DNA from: Takakia lepidozioides
Lineage: Eukaryota > Streptophyta > Takakiopsida > Takakiales > Takakiaceae
Direction: 5' to 3'
DNA length: 64,000 bases
Assembly: GCA_030704615.1 (NCBI GenBank)
Contig: CM060732.1
Location: 73,699,053 to 73,763,052, forward strand
A program made the position numbers and the translations under genes. Below the pieces are notes generated by a model. It did no database searches, had not been told where the DNA came from, and saw nothing but the letters and a program-made list of their open reading frames with translations. This document shows, one piece after another, positions 35,191 through 44,939 of the stretch; position 1 is the stretch's first letter; each line of letters begins with the position of its first letter.

Positions 35191-35458
35191 CTTGGCAAGA
35201 TCAGCAATCATATGTGGAATATTTATTTTATTTTGAGAATTTCATTTCAACATATGGAATATTCTTAAATATGCTTTATAATCATTCACAAAGTTCCTTA
35301 ATTTCACAAAATCAATTTCCTAAAATTTCAACAATCTTTGAAATATTAAAATTTGTGTCGAAGTTGGCAAGGTACTACCGTATGTGTATTGGAAGTTGTA
35401 AAGGTGTAAAAGGCAAATAGCCTTGGGGGTTAGTCGCTCCCAGAGTCCCTGGTGTTTC

Positions 35459-35460
35459 CC

Positions 35461-35484
<24 letters not shown>
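35459..35484 (-). repeat. Poly-T tract, probable retroposon tail
   Basis: About 26 uninterrupted T on the plus strand, consistent with the poly(A) tail of a minus-strand retroposon. The body to its right is not identified. Confidence 0.5.
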
Positions 35485-35489
<5 letters not shown>

Positions 35490-35491
<2 letters not shown>

Positions 35492-36290
35492 TAGACTTAT
35501 TATTAATTATTCATTCCGGTACTTTCATTTCCCAAAATAAGAATGAATTAACCGTTGGATTGGAAGATGTAAGGACTGTCGTACACGTGGCCGCAGCGAT
35601 GAGGGTCACGTTAGCCCCGCCACAGCCACACAGTGCGCGCCTCGTACGCCGCGGGCACCGTCACTGTGCTGCTGCCTCGCCTCGCTCTTTCTACTTGAGC
35701 CATCCAGCCCCTCCTCGTTGCTCATCTGCGCGCTTCTCTGTGCCCCTTGCTTCCTTGTCTCGGCTTGCCTGATACATAAACGGGTTTTGCTGCGGTTTGT
35801 AGTCCGACGGATCGAGGCAAAGCTGTAGATTGTGGTTGTTTACCTCCTTCTTCCTTCCCTTATTGTTTGTCGTGCTTCTCTTGCATTTGTCAGGTGTTGC
35901 CTGGTGTCGTTTGGTTTTAGTATAGGTGTCAGACGGTATCCGTCCTATTTGCAGTGTCAAGGATCGATACTGGTTTACATGGATCGATCCTTACAGTGCG
36001 AAGGATCGATTGAGGTTTACATGTTCCTCGCTCCCCTACCTTGGCTTGATCGCTTGTTTCACGTTGCTGCGTAGTTGTTGTAGGCTTTTTCGAGGTTTCT
36101 ATCTGGTTTGCAGCATGAAATGCAGTTGAAAGTTGAATTAATGCAGCACTGGTTGTCATGTGTTCCAAGGTGACATTTTTAGCTGCTACGCACAGCCGCT
36201 GGTCAAGGTGTCACCTTGTTACCCACCCAAGAACGACTTCCACTTAAAAGCCCTGTAGAGTTGTTGTAGAGTAGAGATAACGAAAAGATT
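35490..36290. other. Unassigned, GC-richer, promoter- or 5'UTR-like
   Basis: Pyrimidine-rich, CpG-containing sequence (35580-35760) with short repeats of GGATCGAT (35958-36010). It resembles the upstream region of a plant gene, but no convincing CDS follows. It may be the decayed 5' part of a duplicated gene. Confidence 0.3.
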
Positions 36291-36394
36291 CCTCAAATTA
36301 TTGTTCTTAGTCGTTTAAGTAGATTGAGTCTCGGGTTGTCATTACAGCTGCATCTGTTGGCACTCGGAAGTAGTGAGACCGCGTTGAATGCCCT

Positions 36395-37290
36395 GAACGG
36401 AGGAGCTGTGATCTCTCGTAGATCTATCTTATGCACATATGGACCATCTGTGGACCCCCGCCTCACAAGCTTCGACGTGGTCTTCTGCCATGCCATGACG
36501 TTTTTCCTAAATGAAATGATGTTGTGGAAGAGCGCATGGGTGCAGCGTAACATCTTCATAAGTTGTTACGCTGCACCCATGTGTTCTTCCACAGTGTTGT
36601 TTGCCGGCTTTGTTGTAGTTCCGACATTAATCTGGCTGGAATTTGCGATTTTTGTTGCCATGGAAGAAGACACGTCGAAGCTTGTGTGGCACCTTTACGG
36701 AGGGGATGCCGAGGATGTGTCCGACATCGAGAAGAATCTGGCTGATGAACACCCGTGTAACACTTAAGGCTATTCCTGATTCCTTTGGAGTACATACAGA
36801 AGCTCTAAACCGAAATCTGGTATAAACTAATTTTTGGTTCTGGTTATGCGTTATTTCACCCGTCAATGATGTGGTACCGAGATTACCGCATTCTGCTGTA
36901 ATGTCTGACCTAAATGTGTGCTAGGATGCGGCGAATGCGAAGATCTTCAAGTTAATATTCTTTCAAGATAATATTCTCGTCTAACTTCTCAATCTTGCAG
37001 GTACATAAGTTGCTTGTCTTTCGTAGTACCCTCCGCCCCGCAAACTTTGACCTGGTCTTATGCCATTGCATGTGCTTTTTTATTGAAACAACATTGTGGG
37101 AGAATGCATTGTTGCAACGTGGAAGCTTGTCGCCAAGTCGCGACGATGCACCCATGTGTTTTTCCACATTATTGTTTGTTGGCCTTGGTGGTGGTATCTG
37201 TATCTCTAGTTCAAGTGATCATGCCATGGAAGAAGACCAAATCGAAGCACGTGTGGCAACACCACGGAAGGGATCTTCAGTGTCCCTGAT
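36395..37290. repeat. Diverged direct duplication
   Basis: About 36465-36720 (TTCGACGTGGTCTTCTGCCA ... GTGTTCTTCCACA ... CCATGGAAGAAGACA) and about 37035-37290 (TTTGACCTGGTCTTATGCCA ... GTGTTTTTCCACA ... CCATGGAAGAAGACC) follow the same order. The open frames through these blocks have no recognisable family. Confidence 0.65.
36523..36593. repeat. 29-bp inverted repeat with 13-bp loop
   Basis: The left arm 36523-36551 starts TGTGGAAGAGCGCATGGGTG; the right arm 36565-36593 is its reverse complement with two mismatches out of 29. The stem-loop lies in a 147-residue open frame (36324-36767) with no known homologue. Confidence 0.85.
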
Positions 37291-37422
37291 ATCAGATGGT
37301 TGGCCTTGGTGGTGGTATCTGTATCTCTCGTTCAAGTGATCATGCCATGGAAGAAGACCAAATCGAAGGTTGTGTGGCAACACCACGGAAGGGATCCTTC
37401 AGTGTCCCTGATATCAGATTGT
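37181..37422. repeat. Two-copy tandem repeat, 121-bp period
   Basis: GGCCTTGGTGGTGGTATCTG begins at 37181 and at 37302, and the units match nearly to 37422 (ending CCTGATATCAGAT). This is a young duplication inside the older one above. Confidence 0.9.
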
Positions 37423-37879
37423 CCTAAACTTCCGATTTCGTAGTTGAAATTTCTCGATACACTATTCTGATGTTTGCTCCGACATCCTGGAGTAGGTTGA
37501 CTGGAACACCATCTTTGACGCTGTCTTCTGCCGTGGTCAAGTAGCAAGTACATTTGGCAATTCGAGCTGTGAACACTTCTTCTCCGTAACGTTGCCAGTG
37601 TGGATTTTGATAGCTCTATTTTGACATATCGCAACCCTCATCTTTGTTGTTGCTTGCGAACAAATTGTGTCAAATACGTGAATTGATCTAGTTGAGGCAT
37701 TCTTTTAAACTTCTTTTTTGCTGATCCAAATATTTATTGAATCACGAGAGAAAAAAACATTTTTTCTTCTCTGAGCCCTTAATAATGCTAAAGCTCTTTG
37801 GGTTTGGGCGAAACCTGCCAAATAGATCTATTTGATTGGTGATTTCATAGAGGATCCGAGACATGCTGTGGAATACAAT

Positions 37880-40436
37880 TCGATTGTTGCTCTTTCTTTC
37901 TTTGCTCCATTTGTTGTTGCTGTCTAATTGCGGTTCCTTGTTATTAGATCCCGTAGAACTGGTTGGGATACAAGTGAAGATGTCCATGTATACACTTTTT
38001 ACTTTTCTCCATTAAGATACTGTGTACTACTGGATTTGTCTATTGCCATGCTGCTGGTGTGTCTGCATCACATACTCTCAAAACCTTACATAAACTGCTG
38101 TGTAGGATAGTAGGGCAGTGACAGCTACTACCAGCGCTTGTTTAGTGCAGATGAGGAGGAAAGAGTGCAGAGAAACACGGATTATCTAGCTAGAAGGGTT
38201 AATATCCGTAGAAGAGTCCACAAATGAGATTTTGTTCCGAAGGCGTAGTCCCTTGGATCTATCAAGGTTGCATAATTGTTTCCTGAGCAGCGAGTCACGC
38301 TTGTTCCACGGGAAACTCTGTAAATCATTTGTTTCCAGTGACCGGAAACAAATGACGAAACATGTCTAGGTCCTGCATGATATCTCCCTCCAGCAAAATG
38401 GAAAGGTCGTGACAGCTGCTGCCATTGAACTGATGGAGGAAACGTTTTAAGTTCCTCCTAACTGGAATCTGTTTGTTGCCAAACACTTGCATTGGGCTAG
38501 CTGAAACGGTGTCACTTTGTGGGATGTTACTATTACATTGCCGTTAGAGTGTGGGCAATTCCTGTTAGGGATTCTGTGTTAGGAGGGTTTGCAATCAAAT
38601 AAAAACTTCAAAATTTACATCGTTGTTTGTCACTACGTTTTCCTTCTTCGGAGCGCTCTACACCCATTGCAGCCGAAGTTTTATTTCTGTTGAGCGAACT
38701 CGGATTTGTGATTTTCCTGAGCCAAAATCCTGGATCTGAGCTGGTTAGCTAGTTGTCAGGGATGTGATGGTAGAGCACATAAGAGCAGCAGTTGTGGTTG
38801 AGAAGAGTCGCCATTGCCTGATGGAAGGTATGCAGGAGTTTTAAAGAGATGAACTTCAATTGCATGGTCTTCGCAACTGCCGACCCTGTGGGAATTCTTG
38901 GATGAAATTCTTGGATGATGCATTTATCATGCGGAATATGGGAATGAGATGTAATGGTTTTCCTCGTATAGAAGGGAAATTCCCCGATCCCTGGTGCAAA
39001 TTCACACGAGCATCGGATAGGTTAACCTTTTGGCGATTTCTCGCCATTCGGGAAGGAGCACGGCACAGAAGCGAAATTCGAATAGAGGAAGAAATTGGGT
39101 GTTTGGGCTGATCTGCTACACCCACCTGGAGGATCTGTGGGGGGATGGTCATTCAGCTTTTCAGATTTTCTCCATGTTTAAAGGCAGATTTGGGGTTTGT
39201 AAACATACACGAGGTGGTGGAGAAGGGTGGAAGAAAGATGTTGCTTTGCAGCCCACTGAGCTTTGAGCCCTTCGTCCTTTGAAGAGAAGCCTGGGGTACA
39301 GTATACACTTCTGCACTTGCAATGAAGTTAACCATTCATCAATTTTCGATGTAAGGAAGATGTAACCTCCTGGTGTGATTATGGTACCAGTGTCTATTGG
39401 AGTATCTCCAGGGAGCTCTTCACAAATCACTGTGGTAAGTTATGATAGACAGATCACCCAAAACGACAGCAAGAAGATAGTGTGAGAAATTATTTGTTTT
39501 TTGCAGACAGAGCGGGGAAGAAGATTTCCTGCTATAGCTTCATCTGCGTCTTGCCCCCCAACTATCCTCTTTTGACAATGGAGACTGAAAAAGATCATTT
39601 CTTGATATACTGAACCCACTGGAGCCTCGCCCTTCCCCCCCATGTCCGGGTGTAACTGAGAAGGAGAAAGGGCAAAGTGGGAGGTATATGCAGTCCGCAG
39701 GATGGACCGACAGGAATGTTGCCAGCTGTGTCTCTTACGTTATGGATTCAGAGAGCCCAACATGACAGCAGTATCACTGTATTGAGGATCAATTTTCATA
39801 ACAAATTCACATAATCAAATGCTTTATGAAGGACACTTTGCTCCTGTCATGACTAGCTGTAGCTGTATTAGGTAAGCCAGGTTTCTCAATCCAGAGCACT
39901 ATAGTCATAGATTAGGAGACTTTCTTCTCAAGAGTGAGTCACTGGTCCTATTTCATATGAAACCTGCATCGACATTGCACTAGATTGGCTGCAGGTACAC
40001 TCGGTAACTCGACCCAGTGAGCATTCCTTATGTATTCCGTTGTCAGTGTGGTTTTTGATGAGCCTCCTCCTTTGACAAATTGCAACTCTCATCTATGCTA
40101 GACAGATCTATATTGCAAAGCTTTACTTAGACAGGGTGACTAAACTGTGGCTTTTGTATGCACTGCCACTGCTAGGCCACATCTAAGCATGTGCAATTGG
40201 GTGTATTTTTCATTTGTATACTTTGTAGACAAGACAATTGACTGTTGACCTTTGTGTTGGCTGGCTGTGGCATACGGTTTGTATAATCTTCACATTGCAT
40301 CTTCTGTACCATAGTTATTCCACAGGATAGAGTTGTCCATCTGATGCTGTGTGTGTGTGGAAGAAAAATAGAGGTTTACTTGTGTTTCCTCCATAGATGA
40401 GCTTGCTCTGTAGACATGATGGCCGGGGGCCACACC
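37880..40436 (+). pseudogene. Degenerate duplicate of the 944-residue gene's last exon plus 5' ACX4
   Basis: A direct copy with deletions of 11.2-16.3 kb. Matching blocks: 37880-38440 with 11240-11650 (last exon; GTGCAGATGAGGAGGAAAG), 38440-38830 with 11660-12225 (intergenic and ACX4 exon 1: GTGATGGTAGAGCACATAA), 38900-39300 with 12310-12660, 39420-39800 with 12730-13110 (intron 1), 39830-40160 with about 13830-14230 (end of exon 3: GCTCCTGTCATGACTA, then intron 3), and 40195-40436 with about 16030-16295 (intron 8). Exons 2 and 4-8 are missing and the retained coding pieces have stops and frameshifts, so no product is expected. Similarity stops abruptly after GGGGGCCAC at 40436. Confidence 0.85.
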
Positions 40437-40700
40437 TTGCCACTTGAGTTCTTGGGAGAGACTCTCACCCCCTTGGGTGCCCATGGATGTTTCAAGCTCG
40501 AGTAGCATCTCGTGGGCTCGTTTGTAAGATTTGAGGTGAGAGTCTAAGGCCTACCTGCACTACCTGATTGCGGTTGATAATGTTAACACCTATTGCTTTG
40601 CGACCACAGGGCCCTACATCATGCATTGTCAGAATTGTTTCCGACATAGAGAAAACCAAGTCCCAATCGTCACTTCTCTGTGAAAGCACGCCCGCAGCAA
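40437..40700 (-). other. Coding-like fragment, family unknown
   Basis: The minus strand reads SDDWDLVFSMSETILTMHD then GPCGRKAIGVNIINRNQ (about 40575-40670), followed in another frame by SYKRAHEMLLELETSMGTQG (about 40490-40540) ending at a donor-like CAAG|GTGTGG. It abuts the breakpoint of the segmental duplicate. It looks like the remains of one or two exons; I do not recognise the protein. Confidence 0.35.
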
Positions 40701-41031
40701 GCTTAGGCGGCAGGGGCAGGAGGCACACCTCCAGCGTGCCTCGCAATGCCACACAAACCAGAACACACATAAGGGGAAAGGAGAAAGATAAAGAGAAGAA
40801 GAAAGAGAGCCAAAACAATGGATGAAGGTAGCAAAAAAATCTGAACAATGGATGGCTGGCCTCTCTTCAAGCGCCACGCGGCACAGGTGGGAGATGGATA
40901 AGCGGGGCCCTTCTACTTCTTCTTCGTCTTCGCACATTCCCCATCGCTCTTCAGTCCGATTCTTTCTAGCAGCTTATACAATTTCTAGTGTAGATTCGCC
41001 CTCGAGGGCACCTTTTGACGGGTGAGAAGAG

Positions 41032-41484
41032 ATGGCAGGGGTTCTCTCGTCCAGCATTGTGCAGGTGGTCACGGTGGTTCCGTCAATATCGTGCTCGCCG
41101 GTGTCGTTGAAGAAGGCAGTGTCAGTGAAGGCAACAGGCGTGAGCAAGGCTTTCGGACTGCAGGCAAGTAGCAGGGGCCGCGTGACATGTATGGCTACCT
41201 ACAAGATAACGCTAGAGACTCCTACTGGCACAGAGGTGTTAAATGTTGATGATGATCAGTATATCCTCGACGCTGCGGAGGAAGCTGGGTTTGAGCTGCC
41301 ATACTCCTGCCGTGCTGGCGCCTGCTCGTCGTGTGCGGGAAAAATTAAGCAAGGGACTGTGGACCAGTCTGATGGAAGTTTTCTGGACCCCGATCAGCTT
41401 GCGGATGGCTTTGTTCTCACCTGTGTCGCCTATCCAACCTCTGATGTGGTGATTGTGACCCACAAAGAGGAGGATTTAAACTAG
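41032..41484 (+). CDS. Plastid [2Fe-2S] ferredoxin, plant type
   Basis: An intronless 150-residue protein. Residues 1-54 are a Ser/Val/Lys-rich chloroplast transit peptide ending RGRVTCM; the mature chain starts [16 protein letters not shown] at residue 55. The four cluster ligands are Cys93, Cys98, Cys101 and Cys131 (C-x4-C-x2-C-x29-C), in [13 protein letters not shown] and VLTCVAY. The C-terminus is THKEEDLN. The mature length of 96 matches photosynthetic-type ferredoxins, which carry electrons from photosystem I to FNR and other stromal enzymes. The first ATG gives a complete transit peptide and lies just after an in-frame TGA, so the start is secure. Leaf or root isoform cannot be told from sequence alone. 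The 3' UTR probably extends into 41485-41800; upstream DNA (40830-41031) is promoter/5' UTR without a clear TATA box. Confidence 0.96.
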   Translation: MAGVLSSSIVQVVTVVPSISCSPVSLKKAVSVKATGVSKAFGLQASSRGRVTCMATYKITLETPTGTEVLNVDDDQYILDAAEEAGFELPYSCRAGACSSCAGKIKQGTVDQSDGSFLDPDQLADGFVLTCVAYPTSDVVIVTHKEEDLN

Positions 41485-42482
41485 GCAAGAAGAGGTTTGG
41501 AAGCTTCAGACTTCTGCTTTTGAGGGTGTACACCTTCGTGAAAGGGGTTGCACAATACTTGCGGAATGTAGTCAGTCCTATGCTGGATAATTTCCGCTGG
41601 TTGCTCGAAAGTTTGAAGGTAACTTCTGTTGCGTCATAGACTCTGCTTCACCCTCTCTTTTCAGTGTTCCTGCTACTCGCTGCTGCATCCGAGCTTTTCT
41701 TGGTAGCCACAAACCGCAAGGAGGTGTGTTGTACCTCCAGCTTCATGATTGTTGGAATGTTCTTGACACACTCTGTTGTCCCATACTCGGGTGAGTTATA
41801 AGCTAGTGCCTCCTGAATGTGTAAGCTTCAGGTGTTGTAAGCACTTCAAGGTGGACCCTTCAGAGTATAAGATTATGTCTAGGGCAATTTCGCCACATTC
41901 TTCTTTCCCAGAGCCTCGAAGAGAGCCCCAATGCATCCATTATAGCGAGACGGTATCCCCACAGTTAACAGACCAACATAGGACTGTGTGCAATTAAGCC
42001 CAGGGCCACTGGCCGTGCAGCTTCTGTTAGAAGCTTGGCTGCATGACAAGACTCCATTGTTGCTGTACACCATATCATTTTACAGAAAGTAAAATTTGAC
42101 ATCTTCAATGCATACTTTTGACCTCAATGTTATTTGCAGATGCTAACTTCAGGTGTTATACGATTGTTCTAGACACTACTTGAGGGCGTTCCTTTGAACG
42201 CAATCGCTTGTGTGTTATACGATTCTGGTCTTGGAAATGTGTGCCACTGTCATGGCTTGCTCCAATTTCAGTCCGAAAGTTTGTGTGGCAGACCGAAATT
42301 TTGGGTGAACTGAAGCTCAAGCACACTGTTAAGAAAGTTTCGTGTTATGGGCATCAGGCCAAACCAGCACCATGCCCAGCTTTTTCTTTCTTGATCATGG
42401 AAAAGTAACCACCATGGGAGGCCATGAAGGCGAAACATCACAAAAATGATCGGGTGGCACCCAGAACAGGCCACCCAGGGGC
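41485..42482. other. Ferredoxin 3' flank, no further gene
   Basis: Only short open frames without motifs are present. The first few hundred bases are probably ferredoxin 3' UTR. Confidence 0.5.
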
Positions 42483-42483
42483 A

Positions 42484-43322
42484 AGCTTTAACCCTTGACT
42501 TCCTACGCCACCTGAATCGGGTCTTGACCGAAAAATGCCCACATCTTGCTGAGATTTTAATGAAATTAAACTATTCCTAAAGCAATAAATTTGCTGACAA
42601 GATAGTCCCAACCCACCAGTGGAAATGATTGCATTTGGAGTTAAACCCTGACCTGCAGATTTTTGCAAAAACCTTGGGGTTAGGTAAGTAGGCAGGGACT
42701 ACCTACGTGGCAACTTTCTATTGGTGCATGCAACAGCAAGCTCTTGGCCCCACTTAAGCCTCAACACTTCAAAAATTCACCATTGGATTCCCAAAAAATT
42801 TTAACATTATGATGAGGATCATAGGAACTCATTCTCTCACCACTCGAATAGAAACAAATCTTGGATTTCAGCACACATTTTGAGAATGTTAGAAATTCCA
42901 TGTTCTGGAACATATCTAAACCCCCCAAAGAATACATACCAAGGAGCATGTAGCATCCTTTGGCATTTTAGCATGAAATTTTGTGCTTACTTGGATATCT
43001 TGGAATAGGATATAGCTGTGGGTGCAGTTGGCCAAGAAAAAATCAACCTGAGACTGCAATTGCTTGGTCAACCTGACATTGCAGGTTTCTGAAATTCCCA
43101 AAAAGAAAACAACCCCCACCAAAATACTATAATCTTGAAAAATTTTGTGGTAAATTGTTTTGCAATTTGGTATATGGATGTATGTGGTAGGTAACCACTG
43201 ATTTATAAGGTTCATATTTTTGGATGTACTATGATAGGTGGATAACTTGGTTATAGTGTCAAGGGGTAAGAAAATTGAAGGGCGAAAAAGCTCTATCTGT
43301 AAGAAGTTAAGGGTTAACCTTG
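42484..43322. mobile_element. Non-autonomous element with about 23-bp terminal inverted repeats
   Basis: The left end AGCTTTAACCCTTGACTTCC matches the reverse complement of the right end (AAGGTTAACCCTTAACTTCT). Interior AT-rich, no transposase. A related end lies at 21135-21345. The target-site duplication is not certain, so the superfamily is open. Confidence 0.55.
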
Positions 43323-43974
43323 GAACTCAAAGCGATTCACTGTGGGAGACACAGCAAGCTGCGAATCTGGATCGAGCTGAAAGGGAATGAGAGTCTATCT
43401 ATCAGAGAGCTAAAGGGGGTAAAAAAGACACACCAACGGTTTTAAGGAGAGCGAAGGGGAACTGTGCAATAAGACAGGAACTGTTGATACAGAGCAAACT
43501 AAAAAGTTGGGGAGAGCAGCTAAATCTGAAGGCGATTAAATGTCAAAGGGGCAAGAAACGAAACAACTAGTATTGCCGAAGTACCAGCCAAAAGATGACT
43601 CCTGTGCCACAGCAGATTCCACCTGACTTACAGAAAGTCAGGTGTAGACTCGGATGTTCCAGAGTCCGAGTCCAAGGGGTGTGAGAAACCCCGAAATCAA
43701 GGTGGTATACATCCCGCAGGGAGAGGAGTCACAGTGAGATCCGCTGCCACATAGAAACTGCTCACTAGTAATCTGGAAAACTTCTTCACATCTCCATTTT
43801 GCGTTTAAGCGCTCGAAATTCAGGTGCGCTTCAACTTTACACACCCGGTTCTTGCAGTGCCTCCAGTTAATTTCCTCAACGTGTTCTACAGGAGAAGGCC
43901 AAGGGCAGGAGGGTCATTTCAACATTCATCTTTTGAAAATCAATGACTTGTAGGGAAAACAGTAGGAATAACGT
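43323..43974. other. No gene recognised
   Basis: Spacer with a short inverted pair around GGACTCGGACTCTGG-like motifs near 43655; nothing coding. Confidence 0.4.
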
Positions 43975-44640
43975 AAAATCCAGTGTTGGACTGGTATATA
44001 GGGAAGGACTAGTAGATGCACTGGTATTAGATACCGGACCAAGTCTGGTAACATTCGGGAGAATACTTGGTCATATACCAGACCAGGCTGGTATCAGTTT
44101 TCTCATACCAGCCACAATATCAGTACTCCCCCAGGCTCGTCTTCTCTGAATTACGTGTACATATGCCTACATACTTGTACTTATATACATTTAAGTTTTT
44201 GTGTATAGTAGGTTTTAAATTAATGTTTGCTATCAGATAAGAGTCTTAATTCAAAATGGCTTTGGAATGATACTAGATTTGATATCTCATACCAGCTGGT
44301 ATTGTGGTCATGATACTCATACCAGTATCTGGAAATAATAGCATCCAGCATTATGTAGACGAGACTGGTATGAAAGTTGTGTGATCCGTCTATTTTCAGG
44401 ACCGGTCTGGTATGTCCTAGACTTGATACCAGAACAGGGACTGACATACAGGGTCTGGCCGGGTATCAACCAGGGTATTAAAAAACCAACCAGGTTGCTA
44501 TACTTTAGTAACACTAGAGTTAAGAACTGGAACCCCTGGTATTGGGACTCGCAATACCCAGGTCAATACCCTACCTAGGCTGGTATTGGCAAAGGCAATA
44601 CCCGTATCAGGGATAAAGACCAGTGTTCGACAGGTATATA
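43975..44640. repeat. Block dense in CTGGTAT / ATACCAG motifs
   Basis: CTGGTAT, ATACCAG and close variants recur well over a dozen times on both strands within 670 bp, so many short inverted pairs can form. CCAGTGTTGGACTGGTATA at 43981 recurs in the same orientation as CCAGTGTTCGACAGGTATA at 44621. No coding potential. Confidence 0.65.
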
Positions 44641-44939
44641 TGATTTATCCGGATGTAACCACTGGTTATATCCAGGTCAGGGCTAAGAACCTGTAGGTTT
44701 TGTTTACCTTACCCTGACCCTTATCAAGGGTATATTGTACGTTTTCCCCAGTATGCTATGATAGCATTTGATAGGATTGATAGCTAACCGGGGAGGATTT
44801 GAGAGGGCCTCTCTCTCCAGTCTGAAGCCAACTTATCAGATTTCAACTTACCATCAGATTGCATGCACGCATTAAGTTTATAGTTTTAACCAGTGCAAAG
44901 TAATATTAGCCGGGCCTTGGTATTGAAATATGTTATCAT

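Noticed and set aside
36324-36767. 147-residue protein gene
   Set aside because: The frame crosses a strong hairpin and a diverged duplicate in which the frame is not kept. There is no recognisable family.
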